Assembly: GCA_018398585.1 (NCBI GenBank)
Contig: JAGTTD010000008.1
Location: 24,203,172 to 24,267,171, forward strand
Length of the DNA: 64,000 nt
Source of the DNA: Simmondsia chinensis
Taxonomy: Eukaryota; Streptophyta; Magnoliopsida; Caryophyllales; Simmondsiaceae
Direction: 5' to 3'
A model generated the notes under the pieces. It searched no databases, was not told where the DNA came from, and saw only the letters and a program-made list of their open reading frames with translations. A program made the position numbers and the translations under genes. Of the stretch, positions 23,765 through 37,000 are shown piece by piece; the first letter of the stretch is position 1; every line of letters starts with the position of its first letter.

Positions 23765-24721
23765 AATGTGGATTATGTCATCATAACGGGCAATAATTTA
23801 GAACAAATAGAGTATGTAATATCGTTTCTTGATAAATAATTTGACACTAAGAATTTAGGGCTCGTTAAATATTTCCTTGGGATTGAAGTAGCCTGTTCAC
23901 CAAAAGGGTTAGTTTTGAGTCATTATGCTCTAGATATTTTGGGTGAGACTAGGTTGTTAGAGGCAAAACCTATGTCTACACTTATAGTTCAGAATCATCA
24001 CTTAGCCAACCGAGAAGGTGGATTGTGAAAGATCCTGGTCAATATCATCAGTTAATAGGGAGACTGGTATACCTAGCTATTACTCGTCTCGATATTTGTT
24101 ATGTTGTTTGTGTTCTAAGTGAGTTTATGCATGATCTGAGTATTCCTTATTTAGAAGCCGCCTATTGGGTTCTATGTTATATAAAGGGAACTCCAGGTCA
24201 AGGAATATTTCTATCGCATGATTGTGATTTTAATCTTTGTGCTTATTTTGATGTTGACTAAGCAGGGTGTCCAGATACTAGACGTTCAACAATGGGTGTT
24301 ATTGTGTTTCTAGGAAATGCCTCTATTGCATAGCTTTCCAAGAAACAATATGTTGTATCTTGTGCTTACGTTGAAGCAGAGTATCGTGCAATGGCTACTA
24401 TGACGAGTGAATTAGTATGGTTGCGGCGTTTATTATGTGATCTTTCGATTTTTGTTACTAAACCTGCTATTTTGTTTTGTGACAATCAAACAGCCTTGCA
24501 TATAGCTTAAAGTCTAGTGTTTCATAAGAGGACTAAGCATATATAGATCGATTGCCATTTTGTTCGAGAGAAGTTGATGGCTAAGGAAATTGTTACTTCA
24601 TTTGTTCGCTCGTCGGGTCAAATGACTGACATTTTCACTAAGGCTCTTGGTTGTCCTTCTTTTTCTTTTCTCCTTCACAAGTTGGACATTGTAAATCTAT
24701 GTGCTTTAACTTTAGGGTTAG
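23765..24721 (+). pseudogene. Ty1/copia RT-RNase H, 3' part (copia A)
   Basis: The plus strand starts inside the RT catalytic motif: VDYVIITGNN, where the family has VDD. It continues DTKNLGLVKYFLGIEV, then GRLVYLAITRLDICYVVCVL. RNase H follows with SKKQYVVSCAYVEAEYRAMA, FCDNQTALHIA and FVRSSGQMTDIFTKALG. Stop codons and a frame break at about 24025 interrupt it. Everything upstream of the RT motif is missing and replaced by the Tat LTR, so the Tat element cut or flanks it. The product would copy RNA into cDNA. Confidence 0.9.
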
Positions 24722-25027
24722 TGTTGAAAATAATTCTAGAATTTTCTTGTTTTTACTTTGTACTTTTGTATTTTGTGTTTTTATTTTATTTCTTTACTAG
24801 TAATTGTAGGAATTTAGTAGTCTTGACTAAGCATTCAAGTGGCACTTCAATGGTGCATTTCCTCCTCCCTCAACCGTCCATTATGAAGAAGAGGAAAAAT
24901 AAGAGGAGTTTTGTTTGAGTTGTTCATGTAATAACTCTATTAGCCTAGGGTTCGTGTTTTTAGTCTTTTTGTTTTCCCTTGGTTGTATTATAAATTTAGA
25001 TCTTCATTTGTGAATAAAATTCATTCA
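24722..25027 (+). repeat. Copia A 3' LTR
   Basis: It begins TGTTGAAAATAATTC directly after the copia RNase H tail. It contains a TATA-like ATTATAAATTT near 24985 and ends near TTCATTCA. The 5' partner is not in the window, so the right edge is approximate. Confidence 0.6.
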
Positions 25028-25518
25028 AGGTCCCCTAATTGTTCTAGTGTTTTATTATCCAAGTATTAGTATTTTATTTTTTACATATGTATTGAAATGT
25101 TAAGATATCTAAGTGATAGATAATCAAATCTCAAGATATTCAAGATAAGCTCGTGTCATATAAGCTTGATTTAGGCTCATTTGAAAATGCTCCAACATAA
25201 TCAATGACTACCCCTAGGTAATCTAGAATTATACCCGATACCCTTGAGTATAAAACAATTATATTCATTAGATTCTATGATAAGTTGGATTTCTATTTGG
25301 GTCATTTTGGGTTATAGGACAGATTTGGTTCAAGTATCAGGTCATCACAAGTCGGGTCAAACTTGAGTCGGGTCTAATTCAGGTTGGGTCATTTCGGGTT
25401 AAGGGTCGGGTCAAGTTGAGGTCAGACCAAATTCGGGTCGGTTCATTTTTGGGTTCGGGTCCCAATAAATTTAGAATTTTTCAAGTTAGGGTTGGGTGGG
25501 GTCATGTTTTGCCAGCTC
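25028..25518. other. Intergenic, degenerate GGGTCGGGTC-type repeats
   Basis: AT-rich at first, then from about 25310 repeated words such as TCGGGTCA, GGGTTGGGT and TTCGGGTC. No gene or RNA was recognised. Confidence 0.45.
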
Positions 25519-26182
25519 TAGGGATGGTAATCCCACCCGAATCCATTGGATATCCATCCAAAACGATCCATTTATGATGGATTGCATGTAAAAATGAATT
25601 TTAAATGGATTTGGATTTGGATGTTGATAAATGGGTTTTGGGTCGGGTTGGATTTGGATGACATCAAACTCAAACCCAAACCCGATCCATATCCGACCAT
25701 AAATTATGTTTATCATAAAAATTTTAGAATTATTAAATTTTGAGGATTTAACATGCTAAACCATATTCTAATAACTTTTTTATTGTGCCAACATATTTGG
25801 AACTTGTTCTAGTACTAAAAATAAATCCATGTATAAAGATTAGTGGCTAAGAGATTTTTGAACGATGGTTTAATATTGTATTAGTATTATATGAATATTA
25901 AATGAAAAACAGGAAAAAAAAGTGTATTAGTTTGTCCGAATAACGGTTTTTAAGGAATTATTATTGCATTATTATTGTTATATATATTAATACTAAATTG
26001 TAATGTCATAACTAATTCTAGGATTTAAATAAGTTATGAATTTGGATCAGATGTTTATTTAACCCGATAGATTTGAATTTAAATTAAGTTTTTATGTAAT
26101 AAATAAATTTTTTCAAATCTCTATTGAATTAAATTTAAATAAAGATAAACCTAATCTAAACCTAATCTATTGTCATCCCTTA
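25519..26182. mobile_element. Possible TIR transposon (0.66 kb)
   Basis: The left end reads TAGGGATGGTAAT and the complement of the right end TAAGGGATGACAAT, an imperfect inverted pair. The interior is rich in GGATTTGGAT and ACCCAAACCC words and encodes nothing. I could not find a convincing 8-bp duplication, so the element call is tentative. Confidence 0.35.
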
Positions 26183-26479
26183 GCGCTACTCTCGTATTAC
26201 CGACCCGGTGAACATCCCTAGTGACGCACTCACCAAGCAGGAACGGTCAAGTCGCATAAACATCTGTAGAACGGGATCACAAACATTCGACCGAGGACAG
26301 TGAATATTTGTTTTTGTAGGAATTCGAAACAGGTGACTCCATGGTCCTCACCCAGTTTGGATTCCTCGCTTCCTGCTAAACTGTTGTGATATGCTTCACT
26401 TTTTTTGGATTTTCTTTCCTTGTTTTTCGAAAATGTATTGAATGTGTTGCACATCATTGTTGTTTCTTGTTAATATTGG
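26183..26479 (+). promoter_or_regulatory. Probable promoter / 5' leader of the five-exon gene
   Basis: Less AT-rich, unique-looking sequence just upstream of the start codon at 26480. An in-frame stop at 26471 precedes that ATG. No clear TATA box or transcription start was identified. Confidence 0.4.
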
Positions 26480-26603
26480 ATGTCAGTTAGGATGGAGAAA
26501 GCACTGGAAGGGGTGGCTTCAATAGCACTGCTGCCATGTGGGTCCATCTCTGGTCACTTCATTCATCTTCCTCACTCTACCTGCTACGGCCTTCATGGCA
26601 CCG
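26480..26603 (+). CDS. Exon 1 of the five-exon gene
   Basis: Encodes residues 1-41 plus the first base of codon 42 ([11 protein letters not shown] ... CYGLHGT). The donor GGTCTTC is GT but otherwise weak and is followed by a CT microsatellite. It joins in frame to exon 2, making a Glu codon at the junction. Confidence 0.75.
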
Positions 26604-28016
26604 GTCTTCTCTCTCTCTCTCTATCCATATATATGTGTAATTTAGGGTAAATAATTAGATATTAGTGGTCTGTAGTCTGAGGTTTAGTGCATTATTTTTT
26701 AGTTCATAAACTTTGTAAAATAATTTATATAGTCCTAGTAACAATATAAAAGGGTGTAAAATTTATCGTTATTTCTTAGTAAATTCGCTGCCCCTTCGCT
26801 ATTACCCCCATCCAATAGACGAATTGCAATATTACAATACTGCTAATAATAAAGAGTTGGATAAGAGGCCTATCTACACCCTTACACATTGTTGTTTGAA
26901 CTATTTTATTAAATATATGTACTTTTTAGATCAAAATATTATTTTACAAAGTTTGTAGCCTAAAAAACGAATAAATCTAACCTTATAGTACTAATATATA
27001 CAGTGGCAGATCCAGAAAAGAGAGTCACTGGGGGCACATACGTTACTTAAATTCCTAACATTGGAGTATATATAATGGAATATCTTGATATTTAAATATT
27101 TTATTATTTAGATACCCTATGTTAGAATTTAATTAATATTTAAAACTTTGGTGGTATTCAAAACTCAAGATACAAATTTTTTATATTGACATGTTGAGAT
27201 ACTAAGTGATAAATAATTAGTAATTAGTACCGAAATATTCCTAATTTTCATATAAAAATTCAACTCTCCAACCCAAAACATAATTTTTACCTCAAAACTT
27301 AGACCTTTTATGTTTAATGTGCAAATAAAACCCTAAACTAATAAGAAAAGGAAAAGTACAGTATATCAATGAGAAATCAAAATACAAGAGAGGGAGGGTG
27401 AGTCAAGACCTTCAGTTAGATAGAGGGTACAGTATTTTATTTTAGTTAGACTTTTTTAGTTTAAGCCCAAATTAATTACACTTGGGCCTAAGGACACTGG
27501 GGGCCCATGCCCAGTGCTTGCATACTGGATCCGCCCCTGAATATATACTTGACCTTATAATTTATTCCTTTTTCGTTAAATTCTCGTTAGCTTAATAGGG
27601 TTCATATAATGCTGAGCATCGTCATTCTTTATGATTACTAAAGTTACAGCAGCGATTTTTTGGGGGTTTGAGGGAATATGTCGAAGTAACTTGTGTTTGG
27701 ACAAAAAGTTTTGTTAGAGAATTATGGCACTAAACAACCATGCTACAGTGTGCTGCATTGCTTTATTATATTACAGTAGAAGTTCTGAAAATAAAAGATT
27801 ATAGTAATATACACCTTTACCTTACATAATCTCAAGCATATAATTAGAGGGTAAGAATAATACTAGCCACCAAATCTCCATGATTATTGTTGGGCCTCTT
27901 CAAAGGGGGGAAAGTATTAATCCTCAAGTCTTGGTGGAATATCTTCATGATGTAACTGGTGCTGCTTTTATGTGATTTATGGCTGATCCTTCATTATTTC
28001 TTTATCCACCACCTCA

Positions 28017-28047
<31 letters not shown>

Positions 28048-31000
28048 AAAAAGCTTGGTGGAGGAGGAGACGAGACACCAAGCGGTCGAAGATTCCTTTA
28101 TAAATGGTTTCATAAAGGCATCCGCTATTTGATGGTGAGATCTAATGAAGCGTGTGATAAGAGCTCCTAGAGTCACTTTTTCCCAGACATAGTGGAAGTT
28201 TAACAAAATGTGTTTGTTCGAGCCTTAAGAATGGGAATGATCGTGAGGTCAAGGGTAATAAGATTACCGCAACAGAGAAAAAGGGGTCATGGAATTGGAA
28301 TTCCAATGTCACATAAAATGTATGTGATCCATTTAATTTTCGTAATTGTAGAGAAAAGAGATCAGTATTGGGCTTTTGCGCTTGACCGGGCAGCGCTGGT
28401 TTACTTTTTTGAAACACCTTGAAGTCTAGTTGGCACCCAAAGAAAAACAGAACCCAATAGTGGATTGTCGTGTAAGTCCTCATCCAGCCTAATCCTCATC
28501 CGAATAGCCAGCTAAATTTAAGGATGCATAGTGGAGAAATCAAAGGCCATGCTCTAGTGTGCCCTTGAGGTAGCGAAGGATACGTTTCGCTGTTTTGGAA
28601 GTGAATTTCGTGCCGCTTATGCATAAATTGGCGTAAAAAGTTCACATCATGGGCCAAGTTCGGTCTTGTAGAGCACCAACTAGGCTTTTGTAATGCCCTG
28701 CATTGGTAGAGGTTGCAGCCCTACGGACATGATGAGATGATCACCTTTGTGACATTGGAGGGGAAACAACCTTGGAGTTAAGCATGGAGGCCTTAAGTAG
28801 TATGTCCTTATTGAACTTGAACACGAAGAAAGCAAGAAGACATGTGAAAAGACACTGTTCTGGTTGGCGATGATTATATCGTCTACATTAAGGAGGACTG
28901 AGACACCTTTAGCGGATTGATGAATAAGAAAGTATGTATTGACTGGCTGCAAAAGAAATCCAAGTTGAGAAGAAAGAAGTTAAATCTATCAAATCAAGCT
29001 CTGTGTGCTTGCTTGAGCCCATAGATTGCCTTCTTGAGACAACATACATGGTAAGGGCAGCAAGAGTCTTGGAAGCTAGGAGGCTGTGCTGTATAAATAG
29101 TTTCCCTTATATTAGGACAAAGGCATTCCTTACATCTAATAGTCAATTGGGCCACCATAGTGTTGTAGCAATAGTGAGAATGATATGGATAATAGTAGTT
29201 TTTGCTTCAGGATTATATGTCTCATTAAAATCAACTCCTTGAAGTTGCTTACTAGTCAATGATGCTCTAGACATTGAGTTTGGTTTTGATTGTAGCCAAC
29301 GAATTTCATGTTTTCAACATATGGAACCGAATATCAAGTGTGATTAGAAGTAAGAACCGTCATTCTTCAATCATAACATTATGCTAATGTGGAGTTGAGA
29401 GAGTATACTGTAGGGTTGTGGGCTCTGCTAATGGATCGTTAAGTTTTGTTGCGAGGCCCTGAAGTGAGGATTCGACTGATTCCTCATATGATCAATATTT
29501 CTATCAAAGGGAGGCTGAAGTTAAGTGTTGTGGATGGAGTGTATACTGTAGGGGTGTGGGCTCTGCTAATGGAATGTTGACTTTTGTTGCGAGGGCCTGA
29601 AGCGAGGATTCGATTGATTCCTCATATGATCAATATTTCTATCAAAGGGAGGCTGAAGGTAAGTGTTGCAGATGGAGATTATTGGGCTTGGGTGGGCTGG
29701 AACACCCCTTGTAGGATCGGTGCCCCTCTAACATACCAAGCTACTGGAACTTTCTGGCGGTGTGTAGGCTATAGGCCTGAGAGAACTTAGCACGGTGGAT
29801 CAGGATCCTTCAAGATTTATGCTAGCAGTAGGTCCTATTAAACATTGCCTGGTGGCTGCTGAATATTCATGTAGGCTGGGCGGTGTGGTTTCTGGGATAG
29901 GATCAACTGTTGTTAGTTCACATGCGTGGGCATCGAGCCTAATTAGTTTTCCTACATTAGTTTATGCGAATTTGCTTCCTGTAATCTCAATAGGAACAAT
30001 ATTTCGATTGCAGAGAGAAGGAATGATTGTCCATAGGGGGTCACCGACACATTGGAACGGTGCCACTTAAGGATCCATAAACTAAAAAAGGTTGCAACAT
30101 CTTTGGATATTTGTGATGTTATTGAACCCGTTTTAGCCTATAAAAAGCAATATTCATCAGAAATTACAAGGCTAAACATGTACACTTGCCGAGATTTTGA
30201 ATGATAGCACCAATAATCCTCACATAGATAACTGTATACAACGAATATGCATGTGTAGGATTTGGGAAGAAATTTGTTAGCATGCTTCTTTCTATGGCAT
30301 GGGAAACACCTGCAGCCAAAGACCTTAAAGGATGAGTAGTCAAGGTCCTTATAATACAATTTTGAAAAGGGAATGTCGAAACCCAAGGCTGCCATTGGCA
30401 GTCTATTATACTGAAGATTGTGACAAGGAATATCTCAACCAAATGGAGATGTACCTTTTCTCGAAATAGCAATTGAGTCCCATTTCAACAGTGTGCAGTA
30501 CTGAAAACCTCAACCCAGAATTGGAGAGGTAAGCTTTCTTGAAATAACAACGTGGGTCCCATTTCAACAATATGGTGTTGCTTACTTCCCCTGGCCATGA
30601 TCTGACCGGTTTCCTTAACCTTTACAAGAAATTCAGAATCAGTACACTCTAAGAAGCAGTTATTATCTCTAGCCAATTGAGTTGCAGAAACAAGACTTTG
30701 TTTTAAATCTGGAACAACTAAACATCCTTTAGGTTCAAGTTCCCATGGGCAGTGACAATGTATGGATCAAAAATATGAGTTATGTGACTTATGTCCAATT
30801 TCGAGCCATTAGCCATGACTACTTACCATCCCCTTGAAGACCGTTCAAGTTATTTGGCTTACCTACGTTGTTCACATGTGAGATGTTGCTTCTATGTACA
30901 AAGGTGCATACCAGGATTGCTACCCACCGCTCTGACCTGTTTTGGGTCGCATGATTTGGAACATGGATTGCTTTTACTCAAGCCGCCCCATATTGCGATC

Positions 31001-34000
31001 TCGGACCACTCATAAAACCTCAAATGGCAACCCACATTATAATAACTCATAAAATTTCATAAACGTCTAAGAAATAATCACAAAAAAATAGAAGATTAAA
31101 AATAGGAGCAAAGCAAATAAATCTAGGAAAATCTTTATATTAAAGGCATACCTGGATGAGTGTGTGAAAAGCTCAAGTTTTACTCCTTCATGGCTGTCGT
31201 GGAGAGGGACACAATTTGCGAAGAAAAAGAAGCGTCCACATAGTGATGTAGGACAAGGAAAGGGAAAGGGAGAAGATAGAGAAAGGGAGAAGAGGAGAGA
31301 ATTGGACGGAAGGGGAAGAGAGAAAGAAAGACAGAATTAAAAAGAAAAGACATAGAGGGAAGGGAGAAGAGAAGGGAGAATCAAGAGCAGGGAGGAGAGG
31401 GAGTTTAAAAAAAAATAACATTTAACTCAATTATGTATTTTATCTTATCACTTATAAGCAAATACATGAGCTTATATAGGCATCCGTAGAGTAAAGATTA
31501 GGAAACAAAATAAACTAAAATATTGAAACTAGCCAAAATCTCAAAAGCATGAAAACTTGCCTAATAGACGATCTATAAAATATGAAAACTTCCTAGAATA
31601 GGGAACTTTCTAAAATATTTAAAATCTCAAAATATGGAAATTTTCTAATATAATAAATACTAAAAGATAACTTAATATCTAGAAAATATAAAAATTACAA
31701 ATATATTTAAATTTCTTATTGTCCAAATATCTTCATGAATCCCATGATTTATGTTATTCTTGTACTGCATCACATAGAGGACAAGAAGAGAGGAAATTTC
31801 AAAATTTGCTCCTCCCATGGCTGTAGCTGTGAAGAGAGACAAAGAGAAAGATTTGAAGTGAAAACAGAGTAAGGCAGAGGAGAGGGAGACAGTGTATTCT
31901 ACAGAATAAAAAGAGACGGAGAAGACAATTTGACTTTTTTTAGATAAGATTAGAAGGGAAAAAAGGTTACAATGGACAAAGAGAAGATTAGCTTTGTTGA
32001 TATTAGCTAAGATGTGGGATTTGCAATGCTGACACAAAGAATGGACTTTAAAGGACTCTATAATGAAAAAAAAAAAGAAAAAGCACAATAAATGTGTGCT
32101 TGCTAGCCTTGGGAGTTTTATAGCAAAAAAGATTCTACAACTAGTTTAAAGTTCAATAAGGAATGGTAAAAACACTTAGATGTCTCAAGTCCTAATAGAG
32201 TGAAAATGAATGTGTAAGATACACCTATTATCCTTCTAATTAACACCCCTAATTTGTTTTAGTGGACAACATTATCCCTCTAATTTGTTTTTTTTTTTCC
32301 TTGGTAAGTCAGTGAGATATATAGAATATAAGAAAAGTATGTACAAGTCTACGAGGGGCATACCACAAGTCACGGCTGAAGCCTACAACAAAGAACAAAA
32401 GTCAAAGACAAGTCCTCAAAGCAACAAAATACCAGAGCCAAAGGCTATAAAGCAACGACATAAAGGAAAACAGTTGAATCCTAGGTTCCGTTTATACAAA
32501 AGGGCATACAAAGTCATAGAAAGGCAGAGACAGGCAGATGATAACTAGTATGCCCACGGGGAATGGATTGTATGAATTCATGCTTTTGTCAATCGATTAT
32601 ATATTAGTATTTACATCCTCGGTTGTTTGAATATCAAGGGTTTCAATAACCCCAATTCCATCCTTGCTATTGGCAATCAGATCTCTTCCAATAGGTTGAC
32701 TCTTATTGCCTTGCTTGAGGTCTAAAACCAAGCCTAATGTGTTGAGCCTGTGATTGCTTGTTGTGCTGATGGTTGGCAGTCTCTATATCGATATGTACTG
32801 CTTGGTGCTGTGTCATTGTTGCTTGGGATCCAATGGTCCATCGTGTTTCTTTGATCCATGAGGGAGACCAGTATCTCATGTGTTATGTCTCTGATTTAGC
32901 CAGGGCTGTTGGTTTCTATGCCACCTTTATTTATGGCTTTAACGAGCTAAATCGACGTTGGTAGCTTTGGGAATACCTGAGAGTTGTAAGCCCTGGTCTA
33001 CAGGGAGCGCCTTGGATCTTCCTTGGGGATTTCAACATCATTAGGCCCTTGAGATAGATGCGGTGGCTTGGATATATGGATGACTTTCAGGATTGCATCA
33101 CTGAGGCTGAGCTTACTACTCTGTCTTCTTTCGAACTACACTTTACATGGTCCAACGGCGCTGATGGGTATGCTCCAATCCTCAAGCGTCTTGATTGGTG
33201 TCTTGTTAGTGAGGGATGGCTTCGTAGTGGCTTCTGCTAAGGTTTTGGCTTGCCATGCTGTTACCAACCACAGAGCTATCGTTGTTAAGGGACTTAGGGA
33301 ACGTTGCAGCCGGTTGCTTCTTTTCAAGTTCTTTAACTTTTGGACTGATCATTATAATTTCCTCCGTACAGTGCAGAGGGTACGGGGGACCAGTATTAGA
33401 GGCACTCCTATGTTTCAACTCACTTAGAAGTAGAAGCCGCTGTAGGGTGAGCTAAACTTGAGTTGGCTAGAGACGCCTGGGCTTTGAGTCATAGGGCGTT
33501 GGATGAGGACCTTGAGAGCCCCACGCTACATCTTGAGAAGCGTTGTCTTTGTTGCGAGTACTTGAGACTTTTTCGGGATGAGGAGGCCAATAACTTCATT
33601 TCTTCGATTGTAGGCCCCGTGGACTTATGATGAGCAGGTGATTTCTTGCTCTGGGGTTGCTTTATTTGAGGAGCTCTTGACTTAACCTAGTGATCATTTG
33701 ATCGAGGATGTTTCTGATCTCTTTGAGGCTCGTATTTCTGAGGATCAGGCCCGCCTGTTGATTCCTCCGGTATCTGCTACTAAGGTGCGGGTTATTAGGC
33801 ACCAAGACCTCACAGCTACACTTCCCTTTCTTTCAGGAGGGCTTAGGAGATTGTGGGTGGTGATGTCATCGGAGCAATACAATCTTTCTTTATCTCAGGG
33901 CGCATGCTAGGCGCCTTGGACACCACCCACATCTGTTTGGTTCCAAAAGTGGAGAATCCCTCCACTTTGAGGATTTCTGCTTTATCTCCTGTTGTAATGT

Positions 34001-37000
34001 GATTTACAAGTGCATAACTAAGACCTTTGCAAACAGGCTAAAGACAGTCTTGTCAAAGTTGATTGATGATGCGTAAATGACTTTTGTACTTGGGTGGAGG
34101 ATCTCTGACAGTATTCTTCTGACTGAGGAGCTTATGCGTGGCTATCAGCTTTAGGTTTCGTTGCATTGTGCTCTGAAGGTTAATTCTGCAAAGCTTTTGA
34201 TACGGTGTGTTCCGATTTTATTTTAGTTGGCATGTAGTGCGAAAGAGGGAGGGGCAGGCCAAAGAAGAGTTGGATGGAGACGATCCGATAGGACCTAACC
34301 CACCTAAACCTAAGGGAGGAGATGGCCTTGGATAGAGCTCATTGGAGAGCGAGCATAGGGGTAGCCGATGTAATGGCTTAGAGTATTGATGCGTATCACT
34401 GCTAGCATAGGGTTTTTAGCGCGGATTTAGCCCCTGTGGCGTGCTTATTTGCTTCTCGGTTTACTCACCTAGTATTGGCCTTGTACTATTTGCCTTATTA
34501 TGTGTCTTGGAGTTGTCTTCAACACGACCTAAGCCCTTTTCAGGATGCCATGCTTCCAGGACGACAAGATCTTCTGGTTGGGGGTCTTCGGAAACAGCCT
34601 CTTTTCCACTCGGGAGGGGAAAGGCTGCATACATCCACCCCTCGACCCTGCTTATTGCGGGAGCCCGTGAGGCACTGGGACTGTTGTTGTTGTTGTTGTA
34701 GTGCATGGGGATCTCTAAGACTATGATTGGATGGATTTGAGAGTGCCTTTGTACTGCTTGATTCTTTATCGCCATAAATGGAGAACTCCACGACAGGTTT
34801 AGCCATAGTGTCCACCAGTGGGACCCGCTGTCCTCCCTACCTATTTGTCATTGCTATGTAGGGCTTTCATTCGAGTTGTCGGCGTAGCCAGCCCACTCAT
34901 CAATGCTTTGCTGATGATCTGATGATCTTCTGCGAAGGTGATCTTACTATTGTGACTGTTATTTGTGGGGTTCTTAACCGCTTTGCTGCACTCTCGGGGC
35001 TTTACTTAAATGCAGCTAAGAGCATGATTTCCTTGCCGGTGTTGACTTCGTGATGCAACATGAGATTCTTGATGTTCTAGGCTTTAGTCTAGGGTAGTGT
35101 CCTGTTAGGTACCTGGGTGTGCCTCCTATTACTTCCCGATTGTGTTACATTGACTGCAAGCCACTACTGGACCATATTATCTCTTGTACTCGCCTTTGGA
35201 CTTCCTGTTTTTTATCCGATGTTGGTCGCTTGCAGTTTATCAGATCGGTCCTGTTCGTTATCCAGGCCAACTGGTCATCGATCTTCATGCTTCCATAGAC
35301 GATGATCAGGAAGATCGAGTCAACTCTTGCAGCTTTCCTTCAGGGAGGCACCTTGCTGGCCCCCCCCCTTTTTTTTTTGGGGGGGGGGGGGGAAGGAGGG
35401 CGACAAGGTACCCAAGACCGAAGGGTGGCTTGGGGATTTGCCATCTTGTTGAGTGGAACTAGGCTTTATGAAGCATATCTTGTTTCTACTTTTTAATCCT
35501 TCATCGTTATGGCCTCGTCGGGTTCATCTGAACCGTCTTCGAGGTAGGAGTTTTTGGATTATCTAGGTGATGAGCTCAGCCTCTTAGTGTTGGAGGCAAG
35601 TCCTTGTGATTCACAACCTTTGTTCTGCTGCCTTTCGTGATGTTATTGAAGATGGGCTTGATATGACCCTCTGGACGGATTATTGGTTACTATGCAGTTG
35701 TCTTCGGAGTGCTTCCTTGCCCATTTGCACACCTCGAGCGGACTTACTTGGGACTCCAGAGTCTCTGATATTATTGAGGGTGGCTTGTAGAGATTTCCGC
35801 AGGGATGTTTGGAGCTCCGACCTATTTGGGACATGGTTGATTTCAACCCTCGGGCTGGTGTTACAGACTGCGTCAGGTTGATGGGTGACCCTTTGGGGAA
35901 ATTTACAACCAAGTCTACTTGGGAGACGATTTGGAGTCGGAGATAGGAGGATTCCACCCATCATTTACTTTGGTTTCCGCTTCATATACAGAGGCATTCT
36001 TTCCTTCACTGGCTTGTCTTTTGTGAGCGTTTGTGGATTCGTGATAGACTACTGAGGCATCGAGCTTAGGATGTTCAGAGCTTCTGTGTTATTTGTGGTT
36101 TTGCTGATGAGACCACGTGCACCTCTTCTTTGCTTGCCCCTTCTCTGCTTTCATTTAGAGTTGATCTACTCCGTGCACATTTGTAGACTGACGTACACTC
36201 CCTTGGCGTGACTTTGTTTCTGGGCTACTCGGCATCTCAAGGGTCATGAGGTAGACAGTATCATTGCCTATCTCTGCCACTCAGCGACTGTGTACGCCCT
36301 TTGGTATGAGTGCAAACTTGAGATTCAGAGTTCTCAGTCGAGGCCTGTTGAGGCTGTTTTCGAGGAGATCATGGGTTTGATTAGGAGTTGCTTGCTTATA
36401 GCTCCTTCCTTTAGAGGTGCTCAGTGCCACGCTTCACTGCTTCGGTAATGGGGTTTTGAGCCATAGGTTTCTTCCTGTCTTTGTTTCTGTAGCCTTTTGG
36501 CTCTTGTACTTTGTTGCTTTGAGGACATTGTCACTGAATTTTGTTCTTTATTCTAGGCTTTAGCCATGACTTGGGGTATGCCCCCTTGTAGACTTGTACA
36601 TATTTTTTATTTATTCCATATATTCCACTGACTTATTGGGGGGGGGGGGGGGGGGGGGGGGATCATCGGTCCCTGGACTTTGTCTACTTTTATCAATTTA
36701 ATCTCTGTACAATTTAAATTATATCAACCTAGGTGAAAGTAATGTTAAGTTATTGTTGAAGTTTCTAGTGTAATAACGTGTCAATATATGATACCATGTC
36801 AAGATACAAAGCACAAAAGAAACCGTAGTTTCAAAAAAGAGAATTAGCCTGTTGTAAGATGAACTGAAAACTGAGTTTATTTTACCTACATAGACTGCTA
36901 TTGATACAATTAAAAGTTTAGGGAGTAAATTGAAATAGTAGCCAAAGTAGACCGACTTATGGTATAAATAGACCTTACATTAACTCCAAAAGAATCATAC

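Noticed and set aside
25519..26182. Certain hAT assignment
   Set aside because: Ends are inverted but the 8-base flanks (GCCAGCTC and GCGCTACT) do not match well, so only a tentative element is listed.
31188..31421. 77-codon hydrophobic/Ser-rich frame, superficially a membrane peptide
   Set aside because: Produced by a GA-rich (CT on the other strand) low-complexity tract.
34436..34815. Several overlapping open frames on both strands
   Set aside because: They coincide with the 5'-truncated RTE tail copy, which is non-coding.
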